Shown in pieces: positions 17,598 through 26,610 of a DNA stretch of 64,000 nt; within the stretch, counting starts at the first letter, position 1; each line of letters starts with the position of its first letter. The stretch spans positions 372,001-436,000 of the forward strand of contig NZ_OESG01000012.1 in the NCBI RefSeq assembly GCF_900240945.1, written 5' to 3'. A program made the position numbers and the translations under genes. This stretch comes from Mycobacterium sp. 3519A. Its GTDB lineage: Bacteria; Actinomycetota; Actinomycetes; Mycobacteriales; Mycobacteriaceae. A model generated the notes under the pieces. The model saw only the letters and a list, made by a program, of their open reading frames with translations, did no database searches and had not been told where the DNA came from.

Positions 17598-19055
17598 ATG
17601 CATGACGAGGCGAACGCCCCTGTTCCTTTCCGCGGCATGTTGATCGACGGTGAGATCGTCAAGGCCTCGGACTCGGCCACGCTGCCGTCGATCAACCCGG
17701 CCACCGAACAGGCGATCGGAGAGATTCCCGACGCGACCCCGGAGGACGTCGACCGAGCAGTTCGGGCAGCACGGGGGGCTTCCACCGCATGGAGTGAGAC
17801 CCCGTGGTCCACACGTGCGCAGATCTTGAACCGGTATGCCGACGTGCTCAGCGACCACGCCGACGAGTTGGCGGTGCTCGACGCCGTGGACGCCGGGTTG
17901 CCGGTGAAGAGCATGCGCGCCGATGTGCTGAGCGCGGCCGCCGAAATCCGCTATTTCGCGGGACTGGCCGGGGAGACCAAGGGGCGAACGTTCCCGAGCG
18001 GCCCCGACGCCCTCACGTATACCGAGTTCGTCCCGTATTCCGTTGTGGCCCGGATCGTTCCGTTCAACCATCCGATCAAGTTCATCGCCGGTAAGGTCGC
18101 CGCGGCGCTGGCCGCGGGCTGCCCCGTCGTGGCCAAGCCGGGGGAGCAGACCTCACTGTCGGCGTTGCGGTTGGCGGAATTGGTCCGCGAACTGTTCCCG
18201 CCAGGTGTCATCAACGTGATCACGGGGACCGGTCGGCGGGCCGGCGAGGCGTTGGTCGCGCACCCCGACGTTCCACGCGTGGCATTCACCGGCAGCGTCG
18301 CGACCGGCGCACGGATCGCGCAGGCAGGCGCCGCGACGATCAAGCACGTCAGCCTGGAGTTGGGTGGGAAGAACCCGATGATCGTCTTCCCGGACGTGGA
18401 CGTGCCGCAGGCGGCCGCGGCGTCGGTGGCCGCGATGAATTTCGCGCGGTCGATGGGGCAGTCCTGCGGTTCTGCCTCGCGGGTGTTCGCGCATGAGGAT
18501 GTATACGACGAGTTCGTCGCGGCGCTGGCGGACAAGGTGGGCCGACTGCGCGTCGGGGACCCGTTGGACCCCAGCACCGATATGGGCCCGCTCGCCTTTC
18601 GGGAGCACTACGAGAAGGTGATGTCGTTGATCGCGGGCGGTGTCGCAGAGGGCGCCCGCCTGGTGTCCGGCGGCGGCCGCCCGGCGGGTCTGGACACCGG
18701 GTTCTTCCTGGAGCCCACGGTGTTCGCCGATGTCACGATGCGCATGCGCATCGCACGTGAAGAGATCTTCGGACCGGTCGTCTGTGTGCTGCGCTGGCGC
18801 GATTACGAACAGATGATCGCCGAGGTGAACAGCCTCGACGTGGGGCTGACCGGAAACGTCTGGACCCGCGACATCGCCATGGCGTTGCGCACAGCGCGCC
18901 GGATCGAGTCGGGCTACATCTCGGTCAACGGCACGGGAAAGCGTCCTGCCGGCGCACCTTTCGGCGGCTTCAAGACCAGCGGGATCGGCAAAGAGAGCTC
19001 GATCGATGAGTTGTTGAGCTACGGACGCGAACAGTCGGTGACGGTAACCCTTTGA
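17598..19055 (+). CDS. aldehyde dehydrogenase (NAD(P)-dependent)
   Basis: A 485-residue ALDH-superfamily enzyme. Catalytic residues are in place: oxyanion Asn157 (PFNHP), general base Glu254 (LELGGKNP) and nucleophile Cys290 (GQSCGSASR). The cofactor site FTGSVATG is near 230-237. It resembles betaine- and hydroxyaldehyde-dehydrogenase branches, oxidising an aldehyde to its acid. It heads a + strand operon with an SDR 31 bases downstream, a DUF6282 hydrolase and ABC transporter genes. An SDR followed by ALDH would turn an alcohol into an acid, but the compound is not identifiable. Confidence 0.9.
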   Translation: MHDEANAPVPFRGMLIDGEIVKASDSATLPSINPATEQAIGEIPDATPEDVDRAVRAARGASTAWSETPWSTRAQILNRYADVLSDHADELAVLDAVDAGLPVKSMRADVLSAAAEIRYFAGLAGETKGRTFPSGPDALTYTEFVPYSVVARIVPFNHPIKFIAGKVAAALAAGCPVVAKPGEQTSLSALRLAELVRELFPPGVINVITGTGRRAGEALVAHPDVPRVAFTGSVATGARIAQAGAATIKHVSLELGGKNPMIVFPDVDVPQAAAASVAAMNFARSMGQSCGSASRVFAHEDVYDEFVAALADKVGRLRVGDPLDPSTDMGPLAFREHYEKVMSLIAGGVAEGARLVSGGGRPAGLDTGFFLEPTVFADVTMRMRIAREEIFGPVVCVLRWRDYEQMIAEVNSLDVGLTGNVWTRDIAMALRTARRIESGYISVNGTGKRPAGAPFGGFKTSGIGKESSIDELLSYGREQSVTVTL

Positions 19056-19086
19056 GCAGCAACAAAAGACGGATTGAAGGAGCGGC

Positions 19087-19848
19087 ATGACGCAGCAGAA
19101 CCGGACAGTGATCATCACCGGCGCGGCGCACGGAATCGGCGCGGCGTACGCCGACCGATTGGTACGCGACGGTTGGAACGTGGTGATCGCCGATCTGGAT
19201 GCCGCCGCGGCCGAGGCGAAGGCCAAGGAGTTGGTGGGCAGCGGCGGCAGGGCGCTGGCATACCGCGCGGACGTCTCCGACGAGGCGGACGTCGCCGGCC
19301 TCGTCGAGGCGACCGTCGACGAGTTTGGTTCCATCACAGGGCTTGTCAACAACGCGGCGGTGTTCTCGGTGGTGCCGATGTCGCGCGCTCCCTATGACGA
19401 CATCCCGTTGGACGAGTGGGATCTGATGCTGCGCGTCAACATCCGCGGGACCTGGCAGATGTCGCGTGCGGCGCTGGCCAACATGAAGGCAAACGGCTAC
19501 GGCAAGATCGTCAACATCAGCTCGGGGACCGCGCTGAAGGGCTCGGCCAGCCGAATCCATTACGTGTCGTCGAAGGCGGCGATTCTCGGGTTGACCAAGA
19601 CGCTGGCCCGCGAGGTCGGCGCCCTGGGCGTCACCGTGAATTGCGTTGCGCCGGGCAGCACTCTGAGTGAAGAGTCACCCGATGAGTCGGTGATCGAGCA
19701 CCGTAAGGCGCGTATCGCCGACCGTGCGCTGCCCCGCGTGCAGGTGCCGGCCGACCTCGTCGGAGCCGTGAGCTTCTTTCTGTCCCCAGACAGCGATTTC
19801 ATCACCGGCCAGACCCTCGTGGTCGACGGTGGCACGGTCATGCACTGA
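19087..19848 (+). CDS. short-chain dehydrogenase/reductase
   Basis: A 253-residue classical SDR with TGAAHGIG at 12-19, Asp37 (VIADLDAAA) suggesting NAD(H), VNNAAV near 89 as the NNAG-type motif, catalytic Ser in NISSGTALKG near 143, and YVSSK at 159-163. A good AAGGAG site precedes the ATG. It lies between ALDH and the DUF6282 hydrolase and probably works on the same carbon skeleton. The ending FITGQTLVVDGGTVMH is standard for the family. Confidence 0.88.
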   Translation: MTQQNRTVIITGAAHGIGAAYADRLVRDGWNVVIADLDAAAAEAKAKELVGSGGRALAYRADVSDEADVAGLVEATVDEFGSITGLVNNAAVFSVVPMSRAPYDDIPLDEWDLMLRVNIRGTWQMSRAALANMKANGYGKIVNISSGTALKGSASRIHYVSSKAAILGLTKTLAREVGALGVTVNCVAPGSTLSEESPDESVIEHRKARIADRALPRVQVPADLVGAVSFFLSPDSDFITGQTLVVDGGTVMH

Positions 19849-19863
19849 CGGGAAGGCGGCATC

Positions 19864-20760
19864 GTGCATACGGTTTATGACGACCTCGTCCGTGGAGTGG
19901 TGGATCTCCACTGCCACATCGACATGGAGTTCTCGCAGACGTCGTTTCGCAAGGCGCTGCCGGAATGGGAGTGGCTGCCGCGCGCCGAGGCGGCGGGAAT
20001 GCGTGGCGTGGTTCTCAAGTCGCACCTGTGGCCCACGACGACAGCGACACCGTTCCTGTCGCAGTTGTATCAAGGACCCGTCGAGGTGTTCAGCAGCATC
20101 ACACTCAATCCGCTGGCCGGCGGTCTCGACCCATGGGCTGTCGAAGCCGCCGTCGCGATGGGGGCCAAAGTGGTGTTCATGCCGACGTGGGGCGCGCGCA
20201 ACGATCATGAACGGCACGGTTTCGGCCGACGCCTCAGCGCCACGTTCGACCACTTCGACGGTGAACGACTCGCCCGGCTCACGGTGACCGGCCCCGACGG
20301 CAGGCTCACCGACGACGCTCACGAGATACTGCGGCTGGCAAAGCAATTCGATGTCGTGCTGAGCACCGGGCATGTGTCCTGGCAGGAATCACTGGCGATT
20401 GCCCGCGAAGCAAATGCGATTGGCTTCGAACGGCTGATGTTCGGGCACCCGTTGTCGGGTTCGGTGGGGGCGCCGTCCGACGCCGCGATCGAGGCCGCGG
20501 GCCTCGGCGCCTTTCTCGAGATTTGTTGGCCGACCATCGCGCCGGGTCGCCGCGACCCCGCGGAAGTGGTGAAGCTCATCGGTGAGGTCGGTGCGTCGCG
20601 CATGGTGTTGACGAGCGACTTCTTCGGGGGGAGCAATCCGTCACCGTCGGACTTGCTGCGGATGCATCTGGGCGCGTTGTTCGATGCCGGCCTGGATGCG
20701 GCCAGCATTCACATTGCGGCGGTCAAGAATCCAAGTCAACTGGTCGGGCTCGACACGTGA
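19864..20760 (+). CDS. DUF6282-family metal-dependent hydrolase
   Basis: A 298-residue protein of the amidohydrolase-like DUF6282 family. The metal motif VDLHCHID is at 13-20, LKSHLWPTTT (about 54-63) supplies another histidine, STGHVSWQE lies near 168 and LTSDFFGG near 264 gives the final Asp. This is a TIM-barrel metal hydrolase layout, but no substrate is established for the family. The GTG start, 15 bases after the SDR stop, has a GGAAGG site. The lipoprotein gene of an ABC importer follows after 8 bases. It may hydrolyse the imported compound. Confidence 0.75.
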   Translation: MHTVYDDLVRGVVDLHCHIDMEFSQTSFRKALPEWEWLPRAEAAGMRGVVLKSHLWPTTTATPFLSQLYQGPVEVFSSITLNPLAGGLDPWAVEAAVAMGAKVVFMPTWGARNDHERHGFGRRLSATFDHFDGERLARLTVTGPDGRLTDDAHEILRLAKQFDVVLSTGHVSWQESLAIAREANAIGFERLMFGHPLSGSVGAPSDAAIEAAGLGAFLEICWPTIAPGRRDPAEVVKLIGEVGASRMVLTSDFFGGSNPSPSDLLRMHLGALFDAGLDAASIHIAAVKNPSQLVGLDT

Positions 20761-20768
20761 GGAGCGCC

Positions 20769-21875
20769 ATGCGAGATCTGACAACCGGTGCGCGATCGTT
20801 GTTACGGCTGCTGCTGGTCGCCGTCCTGGCCCTGGCGGTGGCCGCGTGCGGCTCGAGTCGCACGGTCGACAACGGCAGCGCCGAGGTAGCGATGTACACC
20901 GGCAGCGATCGTGCGCAGAAGCTCCTCGACGGCGCCAAGCAGGAAGGGAATCTGTTGTGGTACACCACGATGATCCCGGATCAGCTCGCCAACCCCCTCA
21001 TCGACGCGTTCAAGAGGAAGTACCCGTTCGCCAACATCGAGCTGTATCGGGGTAATTCGACTGACGTCGCGCAGAAGGCGCTGCAGGAGTACCAGGCACA
21101 GAAACACACGGTCGACCTCGTCGACGGAACCGGAACCGCCTCGCTGCTGAAACAGGGAAATGTGCTGCAGCCGTTCACCTCTCCGGAACTGGCGAGCTAT
21201 TCGGACAATCTGAAGGACCCCGACGGGTACTGGGGCTCGGAGCTGCAGTACTTCATGGTGCTGGCTTACAACACCAAACAGGTCAGTCCGACCGATGTGC
21301 CAAAAACATACGAAGATCTGCTCGACCCTCGCTGGAAGGGCAAGATGGCGTGGAGCACCAGTCCCACCTCCGGCGGCCCGCTGTTCATCGGCAACCTCAT
21401 CAGCGCCTGGGGTCAAGACAAGGCGACGTCGTACCTGCAGAAGCTCGCCTCCCAGGACATTCGCAACACGAATTCCTCCGGTCGCGCAGTACTCGACCAG
21501 GTGGCCAGTGGGCAGGTTCCCATTGCCCTCGAAGTGTTCAACGACCAGGTGGAGGCGAGTAAAGCCAAAGGCGCACCGGTGGATTGGGTGGCGCTGGAAC
21601 CCGTCACCGCGCAGCTGTCGCGGATCTCACTGACCAAGGCGCCACCGCACCCGCATATGGCGATGCTGTTCCTTGACTTCATGTTCTCGGAAGAGGGTCA
21701 ACGTGTGATCCAGGCCGGGGGAGGAATCCCCGCACGGCCGGAGGTCGACGCGATGATCGCGAGTTTGAAGCCGGCCCAAGGCGGGTTCAAGGCGCAATAC
21801 ACCAACCCCGATCAAGCCTTCGACCAGACCAACAAGTGGACGGACCTCTACGAGCAGCTATTCGTCAACAAATAG
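20769..21875 (+). CDS. ABC transporter solute-binding lipoprotein, FbpA/AfuA-like class
   Basis: A 368-residue lipoprotein: a hydrophobic signal at 10-24 ends in the lipobox VAACGS with Cys27. The mature domain resembles ferric-iron and small organic anion binding proteins (family 1/Fbp type), with NLLWYTTMIPDQ near 62, YFMVLAYNTKQVSPTDVPKTYEDLLDPRWKGKMAW in the middle and IQAGGGIPARPEV near 316. An Fe function cannot be assumed: the class also carries phosphonates, polyamines and thiamine. The ATG at 20769 follows GGAG; an in-frame GTG four codons earlier overlaps the upstream stop. Confidence 0.85.
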   Translation: MRDLTTGARSLLRLLLVAVLALAVAACGSSRTVDNGSAEVAMYTGSDRAQKLLDGAKQEGNLLWYTTMIPDQLANPLIDAFKRKYPFANIELYRGNSTDVAQKALQEYQAQKHTVDLVDGTGTASLLKQGNVLQPFTSPELASYSDNLKDPDGYWGSELQYFMVLAYNTKQVSPTDVPKTYEDLLDPRWKGKMAWSTSPTSGGPLFIGNLISAWGQDKATSYLQKLASQDIRNTNSSGRAVLDQVASGQVPIALEVFNDQVEASKAKGAPVDWVALEPVTAQLSRISLTKAPPHPHMAMLFLDFMFSEEGQRVIQAGGGIPARPEVDAMIASLKPAQGGFKAQYTNPDQAFDQTNKWTDLYEQLFVNK

Positions 21876-21900
21876 GACCGATGATCGCCGAGGAGTTGAC

Positions 21901-23670
21901 GTGACGACCACCCCGCCCATGGAGTCAACCCTGGTCCTGGAGCGCGATCCCGACGAACGCCCACAGCTGGAACGCAAGATCCGGGCGCCACGACCTCGGC
22001 GATCGGGCGCACTACCGCTCAGCGTCCTCACGATCGCAGTGGCGGCGCTCGTCGTGCCGCCACTGATCAGCATCGTGATTCGCAGCTTCACCACGGTGAC
22101 CCCGCTCGGCGAACCCGGTGAGCCCACACTGGGCAATTTCGCCGCCCTTGCCAACCAGGGTGGGCTGACGCAGACGTTGATCAATACTGCGGTGACGACA
22201 ATCGGTTCCACCCTGCTGGCCCTCATCATCGGGGGCGGACTGGCCTGGATGGTGGAACGTACAAATGCGCCCGGCGGTGGCCTCTGCCGCCTGATGATGC
22301 TCATCTCGCTGTCGGTTCCCTACATTCTCTACGCAATCGCGTGGATCATGCTGCTCGGCCCCGACGGGCCCATCAACTCGGTCACTCGGCACGTCGGCTT
22401 CACGATCGGGGCGAACTCGCTGACCGCCATGATCATCGTCGAGGCATTGATCGCCGTGCCGCTGGCCTTCCTGTTCATTGGTGCCGTTCTCAGGACCATC
22501 GATGCTTCACTCGAGGAGGCCGCCGCCACTTCGGGCGCGGGGCATTTCCAGACCCTGTTACGGGTGACCGGCCCGTTGGCACTGCCGGGGATTCTCGGTG
22601 TCGGGCTGCTCATCCTCATCCGGATCCTCGAATCGTTCGAAATCCCCGCCCTCGTCGGGCTGCCCGGCGGCATCCACGTCATGACCACCATGATTTTTCT
22701 TGACTCCCAACGCTTTCCACCGGACTACGGAACGGCTGGCGCCTACGCGGTGCTGCTGATGCTGGCCGTCGTGGTGCTCCTGTACTTCGCGAACCGGCTC
22801 AACCGGCGCGCCGACGCATTCGCCACCGTCACCGGCAAACCGACCCAACCCCGCACCATCGACCTCGGCAACAAACGATGGGTCGGCACCGCCGCGATCG
22901 CCGTCTTCGGGGTGTTCGCGCTCATTGCCCCGATGGTCATCATCGTCTGGGCCTCGCTCGTCACGTACTACCACGCTCCGTCGCTGTCGGGGCTGGCCGA
23001 GGTCACCCTCGACAACTATCGCCAGATGTTCGAGCAGGCGACGTTCCTTCCGTCCGTGATGAACACCATCGTCGTCGGTACGGTGTCGGCCACGGCGGTG
23101 ACGGCGATCGCCGCAGTCGGCGTTTTCCTGAGCCTGCGGCTGCGCGCGCCTGGCGGTCAGTTCTTCGACCAGTTCGCGATGACCCCACTCGTCATTCCTG
23201 GTGTGATCCTTGGTTTTTCGCTGGCGGCGTTCTATCTTTCGGTACCTCTGCCGATCTACGCCACGCTATGGATCCTTCTCATCGGCTATACCACGCGTTA
23301 TCTTCCGTTCGGAATGCGTTACGCCACGGCCGGGATGATTCAGATCCACCGGTCACTGGAAGAAGCAGCGGAAGTCGGGGGAGCGCGCCACTGGACCACG
23401 TTCCGCCGCGTCGTGCTTCCGATCGCCCGGCCTGCCCTGGTGGCGGGCTGGATCTTCATCTTCCTCATGGCCAGCAAGGAGTTGTCCATGTCCGTCCTAC
23501 TCGCCAGCCCCGGCAACGAGGTGCTGTCCGTGTCGATGTATCACCAGTGGATCAACGGCCAAACCAACCAAGTCGCAACTGTAGGGGTGCTGTGGGCGGC
23601 ATTCCTCTGCGTCGTCATGCTGGCGCTGTTCCTGTTCAGTCGCCGCCGCGGCGTGTCATTCGCGGTCTGA
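21901..23670 (+). CDS. ABC transporter permease, fused two-domain FbpB/AfuB-like
   Basis: A 589-residue fused permease with about twelve membrane segments, two binding-protein-dependent transport domains and two EAA loops (DASLEEAAATSGAGHFQTLLRVTGPL near 200; RSLEEAAEVGGARHWTTFRRVVLP near 483). It pairs with the lipoprotein encoded 25 bases upstream. The next gene is on the other strand, so the operon has no ATPase. The transporter must either borrow one or use one encoded elsewhere. Confidence 0.88.
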   Translation: MTTTPPMESTLVLERDPDERPQLERKIRAPRPRRSGALPLSVLTIAVAALVVPPLISIVIRSFTTVTPLGEPGEPTLGNFAALANQGGLTQTLINTAVTTIGSTLLALIIGGGLAWMVERTNAPGGGLCRLMMLISLSVPYILYAIAWIMLLGPDGPINSVTRHVGFTIGANSLTAMIIVEALIAVPLAFLFIGAVLRTIDASLEEAAATSGAGHFQTLLRVTGPLALPGILGVGLLILIRILESFEIPALVGLPGGIHVMTTMIFLDSQRFPPDYGTAGAYAVLLMLAVVVLLYFANRLNRRADAFATVTGKPTQPRTIDLGNKRWVGTAAIAVFGVFALIAPMVIIVWASLVTYYHAPSLSGLAEVTLDNYRQMFEQATFLPSVMNTIVVGTVSATAVTAIAAVGVFLSLRLRAPGGQFFDQFAMTPLVIPGVILGFSLAAFYLSVPLPIYATLWILLIGYTTRYLPFGMRYATAGMIQIHRSLEEAAEVGGARHWTTFRRVVLPIARPALVAGWIFIFLMASKELSMSVLLASPGNEVLSVSMYHQWINGQTNQVATVGVLWAAFLCVVMLALFLFSRRRGVSFAV

Positions 23671-23719
23671 TCCGGTCGCAAATGAGTTCGCTACCCCCCA
23701 AGAATCGACGCAGAATTCG

Positions 23720-24283
23720 TCACCCCGGTTGGCGAGTGAATGCTGTTGTGCCCCAACTCAACGGCGCCGCGGTCATCGACGGTTGGGGCCGCGCGGGCCG
23801 TTCAACCGGGCGGCCCCGAATCGAGGCCAGCCAGGCCGCGTGGTGGTCCACCGGCTTGCCGGTGCGCCTGTCGGCCACCTTCCAGCGGCCCCTCTCGATC
23901 ATCCGCATGACGAACTCGGCTTCGGAGAGCGTGAGGGACTTCTGGCTGGCGGGCCGCCCCCGGTCATCGTTGATCAGTTCGCCGCAGCGCTCGGCCGCAG
24001 CCTTACGCACCTCGCGCCGATCGACATGCGTGCCCACACACAGCATGTGGTCACGCAGCGTCATGACCTCGCGATCGGGCGACCGCGGGAACACCCACCT
24101 TCCTGCGATCTCGCCCTGAGCCTCCAGGCAGTGCGCGGCCCGATGCCAGGACTGCCGGGTCGCGCGCTTGCTGATGTCGTACCCGTGGTCGCGGGCGATC
24201 TCCAACACCGGGATCAAGGTGCCCGGTTCCTTCTCTGTGGCGTCGATGATGGCTCGCTCGAGCTTCCCGTGTCCTCCGCTCAT
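23720..24283 (-). CDS. hypothetical protein
   Basis: I do not recognise this 187-residue protein. It is soluble, rich in Arg and Glu, and has a probable helical N-terminal segment (GHGKLERAIIDATEKEPGTLIPVLEIARDHGYD) that could be a winged-helix or DNA-binding fold. The C-terminal 40 residues are Pro- and Arg-rich and probably disordered. ATG at 24283 is chosen because GGAG lies just upstream and the protein-like sequence begins there; the frame is open to 24361. It converges on the permease gene. Confidence 0.5.
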   Translation of the reverse strand: MSGGHGKLERAIIDATEKEPGTLIPVLEIARDHGYDISKRATRQSWHRAAHCLEAQGEIAGRWVFPRSPDREVMTLRDHMLCVGTHVDRREVRKAAAERCGELINDDRGRPASQKSLTLSEAEFVMRMIERGRWKVADRRTGKPVDHHAAWLASIRGRPVERPARPQPSMTAAPLSWGTTAFTRQPG

Positions 24284-24411
24284 GAACTCCAGTGTGTTCC
24301 GCGAGCGCAGCACACGTTGCTGTTTCTCTCCCGCGATCCCACGACTTTGCAGGGTAATCATGGTGCGCCCAGCATTTAGGCGGCAGAATCACCCGTGGAG
24401 GTGTTGCGCTG

Positions 24412-26115
24412 ATGCCCAGAAGCGACCTTCGTCAGGCCCCCACAGGGGACGAACCGGTGTCAGTCGGCCGGGATCGCTGGCGCGCGCGCTTCGAGGCCGC
24501 GCGCAAGCGGGACGCCGACTTCACGACCCTCTCCGGTGTCGAGGTCGAGCCCGTGTACGGGCCGGACGACTGTGCGGTCGTCCCCGGCTTCGAGCGGATC
24601 GGATGGCCAGGGCAGTATCCGTTCACCCGCGGCCTTTACCCGACCGGCTACCGCGGCAAGCCCTGGACGATCCGCCAGTTCGCCGGGTTCGGCAACGCCA
24701 CGCAGACCAACGAGCGGTACAAGCTGATCCTCGCCGGCGGCGGCACCGGGTTGTCTGTCGCATTCGACATGCCGACCCTGATGGGCCGCGACTCCGACGA
24801 TCCGCGCTCGCGTGGTGAGGTGGGGCACTGCGGGGTTGCCGTCGACTCGGCCGCCGATATGGACGTGCTGTTCGACGGGATACCGCTCGGCGACGTCACG
24901 ACGTCGATGACGATCAGCGGCCCGGCGGTGCCGATCTTCTGCATGTGGGTCGTCGCGGCCGAGCGCCAAGGGGTCGCCCATGCCAACCTCGACGGCACCC
25001 TTCAGACCGACATCTTCAAGGAGTACATCGCGCAGAAGGAATGGCTGTTCCCGCCCGCGCCGCATCTGCGCCTGATCGCCGACCTGATCGAGTGGTGCGC
25101 CGCGGAGATCCCGCGCTACAAGCCGTTGTCGGTGTCCGGCTATCACATCAGGGAAGCCGGCGCGACCGCGGCACAGGAGCTCGCGTTCACCCTGGCGGAC
25201 GGCTTCGCCTATGTCGAACTAGGCCGCTCGCGCGGGCTCGACGTCGATGTCTTTGCGCCCGGGCTGAGCTTTTTCTTCGACGCGCACGTGGACTTCTTCG
25301 AGGAGATCGCCAAATTCCGTGCCGCGCGGCGGATCTGGGCACGCTGGATGCGCGACGTCTACGGCGCCAAAACCGAACGCGCCCAATGGCTGCGCTTCCA
25401 CACGCAGACCGCTGGTGTCTCGCTGACCGCCCAGCAGCCGGACAACAACGTGGTCCGCACTGCGATCGAGGCGCTCGCCGCCGTCCTCGGCGGGACCAAC
25501 TCACTGCACACCAACGCGCTCGATGAAGTGCTCGCGCTGCCGTCCGAGCGGGCCGCGCGCATCGCGCTGCGCACCCAGCAGGTGATCGCCGACGAGACCG
25601 GGGCGGCCAACGTGGTGGACCCGCTCGGCGGGTCGTGGTACGTCGAAGCGCTCACCGACGAGATGGAGCGGCAGGCCGAGGCGATCTTCGAGCGCATCCG
25701 CGAGATGGGCGACGATGGCACGATGCTCGGCGGCGTCCTGCGCGGAATCGAAAACGGCTGGTTCACAGGGGAAATCGCAGAGGCCGCCTTCGCCTATCAG
25801 CAAGCGCTGGAAAAGGGCACGAAGAAGATCGTCGGCGTCAACAGCGCCGTCGAGCCGGACGACGACGATCTGGACATCCTCCGCATCAGCGCGGGCGTCG
25901 AACGCGAGCAGTGCCGAGTCCTCGTCGAGCGGCGCGCCGGGCGCGACGACGGCCGCGTGCGCGCGGCACTCGCGGCGGTGGTCGAGACCGCGAAGGGCGA
26001 CGACAATCTGATCCCCCCGATGCTGGAGGCGGTGCGCGCCGAGGCGACGCTCGGGGAGATCTGCGGTGCGCTCCGCGACCTGTGGGGCGAGTGGACGGAA
26101 ACCCCGCGGTTCTGA
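24412..26115 (+). CDS. B12-dependent acyl-CoA mutase large subunit, isobutyryl-CoA mutase type
   Basis: A 567-residue protein equal to the substrate-binding TIM-barrel part of methylmalonyl-CoA mutase; the B12 domain is encoded by the next gene. Residue 90, in RQFAGF, is Phe where methylmalonyl-CoA mutase has Tyr. Residue 208, in KEYIAQKEW, is Gln where methylmalonyl-CoA mutase has the carboxylate-binding Arg. Residue 117 is Ala, not the Asp of 2-hydroxyisobutyryl-CoA mutase. Together these match the published isobutyryl-CoA mutase signature. It would interconvert isobutyryl-CoA and n-butyryl-CoA. A GGAGGTG site supports the ATG. It overlaps the small-subunit gene by one base. Confidence 0.85.
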   Translation: MPRSDLRQAPTGDEPVSVGRDRWRARFEAARKRDADFTTLSGVEVEPVYGPDDCAVVPGFERIGWPGQYPFTRGLYPTGYRGKPWTIRQFAGFGNATQTNERYKLILAGGGTGLSVAFDMPTLMGRDSDDPRSRGEVGHCGVAVDSAADMDVLFDGIPLGDVTTSMTISGPAVPIFCMWVVAAERQGVAHANLDGTLQTDIFKEYIAQKEWLFPPAPHLRLIADLIEWCAAEIPRYKPLSVSGYHIREAGATAAQELAFTLADGFAYVELGRSRGLDVDVFAPGLSFFFDAHVDFFEEIAKFRAARRIWARWMRDVYGAKTERAQWLRFHTQTAGVSLTAQQPDNNVVRTAIEALAAVLGGTNSLHTNALDEVLALPSERAARIALRTQQVIADETGAANVVDPLGGSWYVEALTDEMERQAEAIFERIREMGDDGTMLGGVLRGIENGWFTGEIAEAAFAYQQALEKGTKKIVGVNSAVEPDDDDLDILRISAGVEREQCRVLVERRAGRDDGRVRAALAAVVETAKGDDNLIPPMLEAVRAEATLGEICGALRDLWGEWTETPRF

Positions 26116-26537
26116 TGACCGACAACAACATTGGGCGGGGCACCATCCGCGTGGTCGTTGCCAAGGCCGGCCTCGACGGTCACGATCGCGGTGTCAAGAT
26201 CGTCGCGCGGGCGCTGCGCGACGCGGGCGTCGAGGTCATCTACACCGGGCTGCATCAGACGCCTGAACAGATCGTGCAGGCGGCAATCCAGGAGGACGCC
26301 GACGCCGTCGGCGTGTCGATCCTGTCCGGAGCGCACATGACCCTGTTCCCGCGGATCGTCGAGCTGCTGCGCGAACACGACGCCGCGGACATTCTCGTCT
26401 TTGGCGGAGGCATCATTCCGCGCGAGGACGTTCCCAAACTCAAAGCCGTTGGCGTCGCGGAGCTGTTCATGCCGGGCGCCTCGACCGAGGCGATCGTGGA
26501 ATGGCTGCGCGGCGCGGTACGTACCTCGGCGTCGTGA
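26115..26537 (+). CDS. B12-binding small subunit of the acyl-CoA mutase
   Basis: A 140-residue cobalamin-binding Rossmann-like domain. The base-off B12 motif DGHDRG is at 21-26 with the cobalt-ligating His23, followed by SILSGAH near 73 and FGGGIIP near 98. This is the stand-alone form found in two-component isobutyryl-CoA and hydroxyisobutyryl-CoA mutases. Its ATG overlaps the stop of the large subunit (TGATG), ensuring equal production. No MeaB/ArgK-type G-protein chaperone gene is nearby. Confidence 0.92.
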   Translation: MTDNNIGRGTIRVVVAKAGLDGHDRGVKIVARALRDAGVEVIYTGLHQTPEQIVQAAIQEDADAVGVSILSGAHMTLFPRIVELLREHDAADILVFGGGIIPREDVPKLKAVGVAELFMPGASTEAIVEWLRGAVRTSAS

Positions 26538-26610
26538 GACGCCAAGGAGCAGCCGGCAGGGGAGCTGCAGCACCGATCCTGACCGGCACAGGTGACGGGA
26601 CGTCATCACC

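Noticed and set aside
22878..24119. 413-codon + strand frame overlapping the fused permease and the hypothetical gene
   Set aside because: It is a shifted frame of the permease gene for most of its length, and the rest has no recognisable domain.
26591..26610. GGTGA...TCACC inverted repeat between the mutase small subunit and methyltransferase copy 1 as a bidirectional terminator
   Set aside because: Only five-base arms pair and the centre is poor; it is too weak to call.
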